A stretch of 64,000 nt of DNA. Origin: JBPOFM01 sp051252455. Its GTDB lineage: Bacteria > Bacteroidota > Bacteroidia > Flavobacteriales > Flavobacteriaceae. Made by a program: the position numbers and the translations under genes. The stretch lies in NCBI GenBank assembly GCA_051252455.1, contig JBPOFM010000004.1:248001-312000 (forward strand), given 5' to 3'. This document shows positions 25,903-33,806 of the stretch, in pieces. The notes under the pieces are model-generated. The model saw nothing but the letters and a program-made list of their open reading frames with translations, was not told the origin of the DNA and ran no database searches. The stretch's first letter is position 1. The number at the start of each line of letters is the position of its first letter.

Positions 25903-26004
25903 TTAACAGTTGCAATTGCTGCAGGCACAGTTTTGGCAAGTGCAATTTTGACAATTCCCTTTTTGACAACCGTCGCAGTTGCATGTACATTCTGTATGAT
26001 TCAT
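25903..26004 (-). CDS. Metallothionein-like cysteine-rich peptide, 33 residues
   Basis: Begins MNHTECTCNCDGCQKGNC. Eleven of 33 residues are Cys (6, 8, 10, 13, 18, 21, 23, 26, 28, 31, 33) in CxC and CxxC spacing, with no aromatic residues, which is the composition of a metal-binding metallothionein. Stop TAA at 25905-25903. It directly precedes a SigZ-like sigma factor on the same strand, whose own tail has four Cys. A chance frame would be very unlikely to have this pattern. Metal binding and co-transcription are inferred. Confidence 0.7.
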   Translation of the reverse strand: MNHTECTCNCDGCQKGNCQNCTCQNCACSNCNC

Positions 26005-26117
26005 AATAATTATTTTTAAGGTTCACATCATAGACGTGAAAACTTCAAAAAAGATGCATCATATTGAAATTATTTTCTATTCGAGACGAAATTAAGTACA
26101 TCCTATCCGAATAAATA

Positions 26118-26252
26118 CTAATAATGTACTTTACAATAGTTCACAATCTGGCTTTCGGCCTCATGGTACTTTTCTGATTTAATCGTGTTTAATAACCAGT
26201 CAAAGAAATTGGCAGACTGTCTTGAAAAATGATAAGGTAGTTTTGATTCCAT
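26118..26252 (-). CDS. Possible 44-residue protein
   Basis: Frame starting MESKLPYHFSRQSANFFDWL with an amphipathic helix and ending CKVHY. Composition is protein-like, with an ATG start. It lies upstream of the Cys-rich peptide on the same strand. No family recognised. Confidence 0.4.
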   Translation of the reverse strand: MESKLPYHFSRQSANFFDWLLNTIKSEKYHEAESQIVNYCKVHY

Positions 26253-26340
26253 AATCGTATCAATTAGATGAAACTTAAGTTGATAAATTGAGGGAGAGAC
26301 AAATTTACGACCACCTTAAGCCACTGTCTTAATATTTTAG

Positions 26341-26643
26341 ATGAGTTGCAATTTTAAATCTTCAACAGGCTGCTTAAAACAAATATCAACGACCAATGAC
26401 CTAACTTTTCCATCATAAAAAACCGTACAATATGTTTTAAATCATCCTTTTATAGATACGGAAGAAACTGAAGAATTCGATATCAATTACCATCTAGCAA
26501 AACATCATTTTCTCCAAGATACAAAAGGAAGCAATAGAATTTTCACCCTAAATGGAAACTCAATAAAAATTAATAGAGTTATGATTTTTATTTTTAGGGC
26601 CAAACTTCTTATGTGGATAGTAATAGTTTTGTATAACAATTAA
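26341..26643 (+). pseudogene. Remnant coding sequence with internal stop
   Basis: One frame runs from ATG 26341 to TAA 26641-26643 but is broken by TAA at 26416-26418. The part after the stop (HPFIDTEETEEFDINYHLAK, then FLQDTKGSNRIFTLNGNSI) looks like real protein. No intact copy is in the window and I do not recognise the family. It could also be chance in AT-rich DNA. Confidence 0.3.
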
Positions 26644-26713
26644 ATATTAGCGTAACAATGACATTTTTAGGATATAATAGTCATTTTAATCGCTCATTAA
26701 TTCACATATTATT

Positions 26714-27265
26714 ATGGAACCAGCAATCGATAAACTTGAACTCTTCTTTAACTCTCTCTTTGCGATAACAGAGAAATCGCTTTTTCTGATTGTATGTTCA
26801 AGTATTGGAATATACATAGCAGTCATTCTCTACACACGCTTATTTGGCAAACGCAGTTTCTCAAAATTATCAAGTTTTGATTTTGCAATGACAGTAGCCG
26901 TGGGTTCCATGATCGCAACAACGGTGTTATCGGATTCTGTAAGTTTTGCAGATGGAGCTATCGGTTTACTTATGGTGTATGCCTTACAATTGATAGCAGC
27001 CTTCTTAAGGCGTTATAAGTGGTTTCGAGACCTTATAGACAACACTCCCACGCTGTTGATGGATGGGGATGTAATGTTGTGGGACAATATGAAATCTGTA
27101 AGAGTGACCGAGGGTGATATCCGATCGAAATTAAGAGAATCAAACGTCTCCGAACTTTCTGAAGTTAAGGCGGTCATATTTGAGACGACGGGAGACATCG
27201 TCGTGCTACATAAACAACACAACCGACCAATTGAAGATTGGATCATGGAAGATGTACAACGCTAA
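26714..27265 (+). CDS. DUF421 (YetF/YcaP-type) membrane protein
   Basis: 183 residues. Three N-terminal helices, then RLFGKRSFSKLSSFDFAMTVAVGSMIATTVLS, the family signature, then a soluble C-terminal part with PTLLMDGDVMLWDNMKSVRVTEGDI and a short ferredoxin-like domain. YetF-type proteins sit in the inner membrane; function poorly known, linked to sporulation or stress in other phyla. A 33-base gap precedes the N-hydroxylase-like gene, so it may be the first gene of that operon. Confidence 0.9.
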   Translation: MEPAIDKLELFFNSLFAITEKSLFLIVCSSIGIYIAVILYTRLFGKRSFSKLSSFDFAMTVAVGSMIATTVLSDSVSFADGAIGLLMVYALQLIAAFLRRYKWFRDLIDNTPTLLMDGDVMLWDNMKSVRVTEGDIRSKLRESNVSELSEVKAVIFETTGDIVVLHKQHNRPIEDWIMEDVQR

Positions 27266-27298
27266 TGAAAACTATTATAAATAAAAAACAACTTTAGT

Positions 27299-27967
27299 AT
27301 GATTGCAGAAGCGGTAACTACGGTCGAACAGGAGTTCAGGGATTTTATCATCAAACGGAAACATCCATGTCTGATGGCAAATACGGTTTTTATGATGGAT
27401 AATTACCATATCAAAACCTATAATGATATAACCTCTGATGCTGTTATTGAACCAATTTTATTAGATATTGAGGCCTATCTGGAACAATATGATTTTGAGT
27501 CCAATGAATTTGAATCGCTCATCATCTGTTTTAAAGACAATCATTTCAAAACAGAGACAGCATTTGAAACAGCCTTGTGGAATTTTTTGCAAAAATTGCA
27601 TAACCATGATGATAAAGAATGGGATAAAAATGTCAGCAACAATCCAATGGATTCTAACTTTAGTTTCAGTCTCAAAGGAAAGGCTTTTTATATTGTTGGT
27701 CTCCACCCAAACAGTTCAAGAATGGCCCGCCAAGCGCCCTATTGCACGGTGGTTTTCAACTTGCATTGGCAGTTTGAGCGTTTAAGGGAAATGGGAACCT
27801 ATCAGACCGTTAAAAAACGAATCCGTAGACGTGATAAAAAATTACAAGGAAATATCAATCCTGTGCTTCGCGACTTTGGAACAGATACAGAAACAAAACA
27901 GTATAGCGGACGAGAAGTTGAATCGACTTGGAAATGTCCTTTTCATTCCAAAACACAAAAACCATGA
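27299..27967 (+). CDS. YqcI/YcgG family, GntA-like haem-dependent N-hydroxylase
   Basis: 222 residues. Family signposts: F..FI..KRKHPCLMA near 15-27, FYIVGLHPNSSRMARQAPY at 130-148, VVFNLHWQFERLREMGTYQ at 151-169 and the C-terminal CPFH at 213-216. This family includes GntA, a haem enzyme that N-hydroxylates a guanidino amino acid in guanitoxin synthesis; the H136 in GLHP is a plausible haem ligand. The DUF1989 gene overlaps its stop by four bases (ATGA). In Bacillus subtilis ycgG and ycgI encode the same two families close together. Substrate here is unknown. Confidence 0.85.
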   Translation: MIAEAVTTVEQEFRDFIIKRKHPCLMANTVFMMDNYHIKTYNDITSDAVIEPILLDIEAYLEQYDFESNEFESLIICFKDNHFKTETAFETALWNFLQKLHNHDDKEWDKNVSNNPMDSNFSFSLKGKAFYIVGLHPNSSRMARQAPYCTVVFNLHWQFERLREMGTYQTVKKRIRRRDKKLQGNINPVLRDFGTDTETKQYSGREVESTWKCPFHSKTQKP

Positions 27968-28578
27968 GCCATATCCATATCATATCCCCACAGTCTGGAT
28001 CGGCCTTTGAACTTAACAAAGGTGACATCCTAACCGTCATTGACCCTATGGGACAGCAAGTGAGTGACATGGTCTTATTCAATAAACATGATAAGCGTGA
28101 AAAAATTTCCGCAGGTAAGAGCATGGATTTTGAGGAAACCATTCTCTTGACCAAAGGTAATTTCCTTTGGAGCAACCGGTCTCAAAAAATGATGAAAATT
28201 ACAGAAGACCAGAATGGCCGCAACGACTTTCTCTTGGCACCCTGTAGCCCAGAAACGTTTCAAATTATGTATGACAACCCAGAATACCATCCCAGTTGTC
28301 TAGAAAATTTGCATCGCAATCTCTTGTCCTTCGGTATTGATAGAGATGAGATTCCTACAGCTTTCAACATTTTTATGAACGTTCAATTCAATACAAAAGG
28401 TAAATTAAAAGTCTTACCTCCTACCTCAAAACCTGGAGACATCATCCGCTTTAAAGCACACATGGATTTAATTGTAGGTCTTACAGCTTGTTCAGCGGAA
28501 GATAGCAACGGAGGCACATTCAAACCCATACATTACGTGGTGACCAATGAAGATGGTCACCTTATTGATAATTTATAA
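27964..28578 (+). CDS. DUF1989 protein, urea carboxylase-associated / carboxyguanidine deiminase-like
   Basis: 204 residues. Shows the full family pattern: NGRNDFLLAPCSPETFQIMY (C94), EYHPSCLENLHRNL (H109, C112), IPTAFNIFMNVQF, PPTSKPGDIIRFKAHMDLIVGLTACSAED (C176). DUF1989 proteins accompany urea or guanidine carboxylases, and one pair acts as carboxyguanidine deiminase; here there is only one subunit and no carboxylase. ATG at 27964 overlaps the preceding stop. Together with the N-hydroxylase this suggests metabolism of an N-hydroxylated guanidino or urea compound (inference). Confidence 0.87.
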   Translation: MSHIHIISPQSGSAFELNKGDILTVIDPMGQQVSDMVLFNKHDKREKISAGKSMDFEETILLTKGNFLWSNRSQKMMKITEDQNGRNDFLLAPCSPETFQIMYDNPEYHPSCLENLHRNLLSFGIDRDEIPTAFNIFMNVQFNTKGKLKVLPPTSKPGDIIRFKAHMDLIVGLTACSAEDSNGGTFKPIHYVVTNEDGHLIDNL

Positions 28579-28598
28579 CAAACCAAAACTCAAAAAAC

Positions 28599-29306
28599 AT
28601 GAAAAAAATACTGATGGTTCTTACCTCTCACGAAGAGATGATCAATACAGATAGCAAAACAGGTTTGTGGATAGGAGAATTTACCGATCCATATTACGAA
28701 TTCAAGGACAAAGGCTACACCATAACTTTGGCCAGCCCAAAAGGTGGCGAAGTACCTATTGACCCTTTTAGCGAATTAACAGAGAATATAACTTCAAGCA
28801 ACCGACGATTTGTCAAAGATGATTTTGCGCAACATGCATTAAAACACACACTCGAGCTAGAGGATATTTTATCTGAAGATTATGATGCACTTTTTTATCC
28901 AGGGGGTCATGGTCCAATGTTCGATCTTGCCAACAATCAAAAAAGCGCTGAATTGATATTGGAATTTCTAGATGATGCTAAACCTGTGGCGCTCGTATGT
29001 CATGGTCCGGCAGCGCTTATCAAAGTGGCAGATATCAATCCGTCCATTTTAAAGGGTGTACGTGTCACAGGATTTTCCAATGCCGAAGAAAAATTGGTAT
29101 TCCGCTCCGATAACATTCCTTACACTCTAGAGGACAAACTGAAGTCGGTAGGTGCTGATTATCATAAAGCCATCATCCCGTTCAATTTGCATATAGAGCA
29201 AGATGGACTTATCATTACGGGTCAAAACCCATTGTCAGCAGGTCCTACAGCCAAGGCACTCATTGACATACTTGAGAGCACTCCAAATCAAACGGACACA
29301 GTCTAA
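28599..29306 (+). CDS. DJ-1/PfpI family protein, Hsp31-like
   Basis: 235 residues. Nucleophile elbow LVCHGPAAL with C134 and H135; conserved acid E27 in TGLWIGEF; PGGHGP at 101-106. Class I glutamine-amidotransferase-like fold of the Hsp31 group, whose members act as glyoxalase III, deglycase or chaperone. Third gene of the operon, 20 bases after the DUF1989 gene. It may detoxify a reactive carbonyl formed by the first two enzymes, or be unrelated. Confidence 0.9.
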   Translation: MKKILMVLTSHEEMINTDSKTGLWIGEFTDPYYEFKDKGYTITLASPKGGEVPIDPFSELTENITSSNRRFVKDDFAQHALKHTLELEDILSEDYDALFYPGGHGPMFDLANNQKSAELILEFLDDAKPVALVCHGPAALIKVADINPSILKGVRVTGFSNAEEKLVFRSDNIPYTLEDKLKSVGADYHKAIIPFNLHIEQDGLIITGQNPLSAGPTAKALIDILESTPNQTDTV

Positions 29307-29329
29307 CACAGTCATTTACTTTTCCCAAT

Positions 29330-29767
29330 ATGGATAGTTTAACTTTTTTCATAGCATGGATTTCGTCAGTTACGGTAATGAGTGCCTTCAGTTCTTTATG
29401 GAGTGACGTCGCAGATCAAAATTTTCGAGAACACAACTTACTGTCTCATATCTTTACCAAGGGTACCCTTCCCACCTTTACCACTAAACAATGGATTGTG
29501 GGCTGGGCAATCCACTTTTTTTTTGGTGCTGTTTTCTTGCTGTGCTATGAAGTGTTATGGAATGTTACAGGCATCGTTCGTTCCGTGGTATGGAGTGTCG
29601 CTTTTGGCGTGATCATTGGTATCATTGGCGTACTCGGTTGGATACTCATGTTCAAATTTTGTAAAGACAGACCGCAGATACCATTCACACATTATTACTT
29701 TCACCTCGTACTTGCACATATTGTGTTCAGTTTGACAGCATACGGCGTTTATTATATTATGAATTGA
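29330..29767 (+). CDS. Four-helix membrane protein
   Basis: 145 residues. Hydrophobic segments at about 3-22, 56-78, 84-110 and 122-143. The loop after helix 1 holds SDVADQNFREHNLLSHIF and conserved-looking His residues (H35, H40, H124, H128). No family recognised with confidence. It is the last gene before a strong bidirectional terminator, so it belongs to the N-hydroxylase/DUF1989 operon; export or sensing of the product is possible. Confidence 0.7.
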   Translation: MDSLTFFIAWISSVTVMSAFSSLWSDVADQNFREHNLLSHIFTKGTLPTFTTKQWIVGWAIHFFFGAVFLLCYEVLWNVTGIVRSVVWSVAFGVIIGIIGVLGWILMFKFCKDRPQIPFTHYYFHLVLAHIVFSLTAYGVYYIMN

Positions 29768-29798
29768 AACAGTAATATAGTAATTGGCTCTATTCAAT

Positions 29799-29841
29799 AA
29801 AAAGACCCATGACTTACATATGTAAATCATGGGTCTTTTTT
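29799..29841. terminator. Bidirectional terminator closing the N-hydroxylase operon
   Basis: AAAAGACCCATGA pairs with TCATGGGTCTTTT around TTACATATGTAA, itself palindromic. T run on each strand. Confidence 0.9.
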
Positions 29842-29890
29842 AGTCCGCAAAAGGCCGTTTACAATGACTCATTTTGCTTAAATGGTCATT

Positions 29891-30289
29891 TTATTTTGTT
29901 GAATTCACCATCCAATTAATCCCAAATCGATCTGTGCAACGTCCAAAATAACCCCATTCTCGTTCTCTGAAGTTATGATGAACCTGCCCTCCTTTTGACA
30001 ATTGGTCAAATACATCTTGTGCTTCATTTTTATCACCAACTTCGATACTCATGTGTATTTGGTTGCCATGATTAATGGGTGTATCAGGCGCCGCGTCATA
30101 GGCCATAAAGCGTACACCTTTCCCTTGAAGTTCCGCATGTTGCAGTTTTTGACGGTAAGACCCTGGTACGTCTATCTCTTTATCCTCATATGTTTGACGG
30201 TTTTTGACCTCGGCATTAAATAGGTCTCCATAAAATTTAAGTGCTTCTTGACAGTTGCCACTAAAGGCTAGATATGCTTGTACTTCCAT
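29891..30289 (-). CDS. VOC family (PhnB/YjdN-like) protein
   Basis: 132 residues from the ATG at 30289 (MEVQAYLAFSGNCQEALKFY). Glyoxalase/bleomycin-resistance fold with two beta-alpha-beta-beta-beta modules; IHMSIEVGD and DRFGINWMVN are family signposts. Likely a metal-dependent or ligand-binding protein of unknown substrate. The frame is open far upstream but without family resemblance. Confidence 0.9.
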   Translation of the reverse strand: MEVQAYLAFSGNCQEALKFYGDLFNAEVKNRQTYEDKEIDVPGSYRQKLQHAELQGKGVRFMAYDAAPDTPINHGNQIHMSIEVGDKNEAQDVFDQLSKGGQVHHNFREREWGYFGRCTDRFGINWMVNSTK

Positions 30290-30506
30290 AAGATATATTG
30301 TTTTGTTTTCACACAATTTACAATGGGATGGACTCATACCTTGACTGTAAAAAACTAAATGTTGGCTCAAATAATAGTGGGAAGAATGAACTCCCCACAA
30401 GACAGCCGTCACTGCCCACAGTACCTTTTCAGTCAATCTTCAATTCAATAAAGCAAATAGAAGTGTCATGCATCAGCTATATTTAATAAATCAAAAACTT
30501 TATATT

Positions 30507-30641
30507 ATGAGCGACAAGAAAGAAGAAACAGACCGTAAAGAATCCAGCACCAAACATGCCAGAGGCAGTAAAAGCGTGCACAGCGAAAAAGATGATTCTA
30601 CTAAAGATGGCTTCAAGCCAAACAAATCCAAAAAACAATAA
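30507..30641 (+). CDS. Small charged protein, 44 residues
   Basis: Starts MSDKKEETDRKESSTKHARG and ends NKSKKQ; almost wholly polar, so disordered. Clear Bacteroidota-type leader (TATATT before the ATG). The next gene starts two bases after its stop and shares the style of its N-terminus, so they form a pair. Confidence 0.65.
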   Translation: MSDKKEETDRKESSTKHARGSKSVHSEKDDSTKDGFKPNKSKKQ

Positions 30642-30643
30642 CT

Positions 30644-30886
30644 ATGAGTGAAGACAAAAACAAACACAGAGGTTTTACCGAAGACAGTAAGTTAAACTTC
30701 ACAGACGACAGCCTAGAAGGCAGATGGAGCAACATTCAAGCAGATTACCGTAAAAAATATCCAGAACTCGAAGACGAAGATGTAGCGAACACTAACGACT
30801 TTGATGATATGGTCAACCGTATTGCAAGACGTACGCAACGCAGCAAGCAAGATGTCGAAGACGACATCCGCGGATGGACATCCTAA
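30644..30886 (+). CDS. CsbD-like small stress protein
   Basis: 80 residues. SLEGRWSNIQADYRKKYPEL, then EDVANTNDFDDMVNRIARRT resembles the CsbD pattern of a Trp-led helix followed by an acidic D-x-D turn and a second helix. CsbD proteins are general stress proteins of unclear function. Two bases after the 44-residue gene; a terminator follows. Confidence 0.65.
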   Translation: MSEDKNKHRGFTEDSKLNFTDDSLEGRWSNIQADYRKKYPELEDEDVANTNDFDDMVNRIARRTQRSKQDVEDDIRGWTS

Positions 30887-30940
30887 CATTTAATTTTCGC
30901 ATATTCCAATGCACCATTAGATCAATTTTTAATAAGTGAT

Positions 30941-30972
30941 AAACCACAACTCTCAAAAGTTGTGGTTTTTTG
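30941..30972 (+). terminator. Terminator after the CsbD-like gene
   Basis: AAACCACAACT, loop CTCAAA, AGTTGTGGTTT, then T run. Confidence 0.9.
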
Positions 30973-31435
30973 TTTTAGACCATAAAACGGACAAACCTTC
31001 ATCCTCTGGACATTTAGAACAAATAATATTTCAACAGTATTTTATGTTAATTCACACCGTTATCTACAACAATTAACAAAATATATTAAAAATAATTTTA
31101 AACCCCTAAACCTCAACACCCACGCGGTCTTCGAACCGTTTTAACCTACATAAATTATACACTTTATCGAATAAAACATACCATTCATCCAAAATAAATT
31201 TGGAGATTAATTTTCTTTGATTTAATATTGCTTCAAATTATGACGCTTTAACCGCCTAGTCTTAAGAAGTATAAAGCATCATAATTCTCTTCAAGAAGAA
31301 AGTAGTTTATAAAATTTTTACCGAACCCTAATCGGATGCACGACACATGTACATCCGCAACACAAAACATGCGCCACCAACGCCACGATGCAAGCGTATG
31401 TATAAAACAACAAGTGGCCCCATATCAAAATATTA
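30973..31435. other. AT-rich gap without gene
   Basis: 463 bases. The first part is AT-rich with long A and T runs; one DnaA-box-like TTATCTACA at 31059-31070 stands alone. No convincing frame, tRNA or repeat seen. Base composition becomes C-rich on this strand near the right end. Confidence 0.6.
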
Positions 31436-32311
31436 ATGCTTATGATTGAATCAGTAGAGAAATCACTCGCCGCATCCAACGAAGTCTTCGCTTCCGTCAG
31501 GCCACAAGTGATTGAAATGTCCAACCCCGTAGCCGATACACCTCAACAGGAGCTTCCCCCTCCTCCAGTGCCCGCAACACGCAGCACATCAGAGGTAGGT
31601 ATCGACAATACGATAGACAATGTCCAAATTCTTGGCGAGACGCTCACCATCTTCGGTGAAGAGTACGACCCATCCAACCCCCTGCTAACAGCGCAAGCCA
31701 TTTTGGCAATGCACTCACAAGCAGTACTTGCAGAGTCCAAAGTGGACCTCAAGAACAATGAGAACAGTATCGATATCTATAGTCGACACGTAGCATTTGA
31801 AGGTAACGAAGCCTTTGTAACCCGTTTTATTAACCAATTGGAAGCCTGCGGCGCGTCAGAAGACATCGTCAATAAAGCACGCACCTTCGTTAATAAAACG
31901 CAAGGAAACAGCAGCAAGGGTAAGAAAAAGAAGGAGAGAGCGAACAAGAAAGGTGCTGATAACAAATTCATCAGCGACAGCCAACGTTCGTATCCACAAT
32001 TGGCAGGGCATTTCCAAAACCTTGTTATTATTGCAGAAGGAGAACCATTGTACAACCCGTCTAAAGAAGATTTAAAGACGGCAAGCATGAGGTTACGCCT
32101 AGAAAAAATGGTGGAGGCCAACAAAAACTTCAACATTTCAGATGCCGCGCTAAAAATGGCACGTACAGAGCGAAAAATCCTGTTCAATACAAAACGAACA
32201 GGCTTGGTAGACACCTGTCTATTGGCTAAAAGCGAAGTCAAATCCACCTATGGCGCCACAAGCCCACAGTATTTTATGGTAAGTGGGTTGACATTTAAGC
32301 GCATCCCATAG
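31436..32311 (+). CDS. Hypothetical protein, unrecognised
   Basis: 291 residues, soluble. Proline-rich N-terminal part (ELPPPPVPAT), a helical region (NPLLTAQAILAMHSQAVLAE), a Lys-rich linker (SSKGKKKKERANKKG at about 159-173) and a basic C-terminal half. The linker suggests nucleic-acid contact. Codons use C in third position more than the housekeeping genes here, suggesting transfer. The start could be ATG 31436 or 31442. Terminator follows. Confidence 0.6.
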   Translation: MLMIESVEKSLAASNEVFASVRPQVIEMSNPVADTPQQELPPPPVPATRSTSEVGIDNTIDNVQILGETLTIFGEEYDPSNPLLTAQAILAMHSQAVLAESKVDLKNNENSIDIYSRHVAFEGNEAFVTRFINQLEACGASEDIVNKARTFVNKTQGNSSKGKKKKERANKKGADNKFISDSQRSYPQLAGHFQNLVIIAEGEPLYNPSKEDLKTASMRLRLEKMVEANKNFNISDAALKMARTERKILFNTKRTGLVDTCLLAKSEVKSTYGATSPQYFMVSGLTFKRIP

Positions 32312-32375
32312 TAACAGATACTTACTCTAATCGGCATAAGGAAGATGCCGTTAGAAAATTGAGTTAGTTTTATGA

Positions 32376-32411
32376 GCCACAAATTCTTTATAGAGTTTGT
32401 GGTTTTTTTTT
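32376..32411 (+). terminator. Terminator after the 291-residue gene
   Basis: GCCACAAATTC pairs with GAGTTTGTGG, then nine or more T. The rest of the 32312-32679 gap is AT-rich with nothing else recognised. Confidence 0.85.
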
Positions 32412-32679
32412 ACCACAAAGGCTGGAATCGAAGATTCACCGCACCTAATCACATGTACCCACAACCATTACCATTCATCTCCCAAAACCAACACTTTAAC
32501 GTTTTTAAATTCAAAAGATCTTTCAGATTTAAAAAATTGCTATTTTTATAGAACTCTCCCTATAAATAAACATTAGAAGCTTATTAATTAGCTCATGAAT
32601 TTCCTTTATCCAAAATTATGGAAAGGATATTTACTGAATAGAATTTGTAAATTAAATATTGTATTTAAAAATAATACTT

Positions 32680-33387
32680 ATGGCAAAAAACAAATTTGAA
32701 ATTGGTGATATTATCACATTAAAATCCCACCCTTTAGCATTTGAAAAAAGCGGCGAAATGGATATTTATGTAAGCCAAATTCCCCCATTTATGTGTATAA
32801 AAGAGGTTCACACTGAAAAGAAAAAAGAAATTTATAGCAGCGAAGCACCCGAAAAAAAAATTGCAGACAACGTTAAATATTTAGCTGTTTACTTCAATCA
32901 ACACAGAATGATTTTTGAGGAAAGCTTTGTGTTCCATGATATGGTTATTCCAATTAAGGATATAATTTTTCACAACCAAAATGAAGAATTCAATGAAAAC
33001 CACAAAAAGCTGATAGAAGAGACTATAGATTATAATGTTGCAAGTTATGAATTTGGTAAACGAGTTTTCTTTAAAACATATAAACTTGAAAAACGGAAAA
33101 AGTTTAAGAATGCTGGACACGATGTAAAATCAACTACCAAGACCGTTATGACGCATACCTCACCCGCATTCATTTTAAATGGATTTAAACATAATAATCA
33201 AAAATCAATATATAATTCAAAGAATGGTGAATTGCAGCGAAAATGTGCAGATGAATTATACAAGGTTTTATGGTATAATTCCTATCAAGAGAAATTTTCT
33301 GAAGAATACCTGCCTAAAGAATTTTTTACTGATGACGCCAGAATCTTTGAACATATTACGAAATCAAAATCAGAAAAAACGAACTAA
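32680..33387 (+). CDS. Hypothetical protein upstream of the reverse transcriptase
   Basis: 235 residues from ATG 32680. The N-terminus AKNKFEIGDIITLKSHPLAF looks like a small SH3/KOW-type beta-barrel, as in YodC-like proteins; the rest is basic and helical with many Lys. Very AT-rich codons, unlike neighbours. It ends 419 bases before the reverse transcriptase start and may be part of the same defence locus, or unrelated. No family recognised. Confidence 0.6.
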   Translation: MAKNKFEIGDIITLKSHPLAFEKSGEMDIYVSQIPPFMCIKEVHTEKKKEIYSSEAPEKKIADNVKYLAVYFNQHRMIFEESFVFHDMVIPIKDIIFHNQNEEFNENHKKLIEETIDYNVASYEFGKRVFFKTYKLEKRKKFKNAGHDVKSTTKTVMTHTSPAFILNGFKHNNQKSIYNSKNGELQRKCADELYKVLWYNSYQEKFSEEYLPKEFFTDDARIFEHITKSKSEKTN

Positions 33388-33806
33388 TATTATTAAAATA
33401 ATTACATTTATAACAATTAGGAAGTTCTTTACATTTAAAAATGACGTCTACAGTACCGTGGTGAGTTAAGACTCCAATCAATCAGACCTTTAATTAAAGG
33501 GATAAATCATACGTAGATTGATATTATAGTAGTCCAGAAATAAGCACCTTCACCGGTGAACGCACTTATTTCTTGACAGCTGACTAGGGTCAATTCAATT
33601 ATTAGACGACCTAAATCGCTTATTGTTACATTTGAGGTATCTGTATATTTCATAATTTCATGGCGAATTTGGTTTATAATTAGAATCAGTTCTAGAATCG
33701 TAAAAAATAAAAGTGAACCGAGAATTCGGTTAGTGGTACAACTAATTTGATTAGTGTTATGCATTTTTAGTTAATTAGCTTTGAGGACTTCCTTTTTTTT
33801 TGATCT
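33388..33806 (+). ncRNA. Candidate structured RNA leader of the reverse transcriptase
   Basis: 419 bases with no supported gene. Visible hairpins: GAAATAAG/CTTATTTC at 33537-33572 enclosing the perfect palindrome TTCACCGGTGAA (33549-33560); TTGAC/GTCAA at 33573-33593; TAGAA/TTCTA near 33681-33694; AACCGA/TCGGTT at 33716-33731; ACTAAT/ATTAGT at 33741-33755. In DRT2- and DRT9-type systems a template RNA lies beside the reverse transcriptase. Ends of the RNA are not known. Function is inferred from position and structure. Confidence 0.5.

Noticed and set aside
31059..31070. Replication origin
   Set aside because: Only one DnaA-box-like site; no cluster, no dnaA or dnaN.
31777..32247. Minus-strand 156-residue frame opposite the 31436 gene
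   Set aside because: The + frame is longer, has a terminator and better composition, so this is treated as a shadow.
33507..33764. Minus-strand 85-residue gene in the RT leader
   Set aside because: It lies over the hairpins and has no ribosome site or recognisable domain; the open frame is noted under the RT finding instead.
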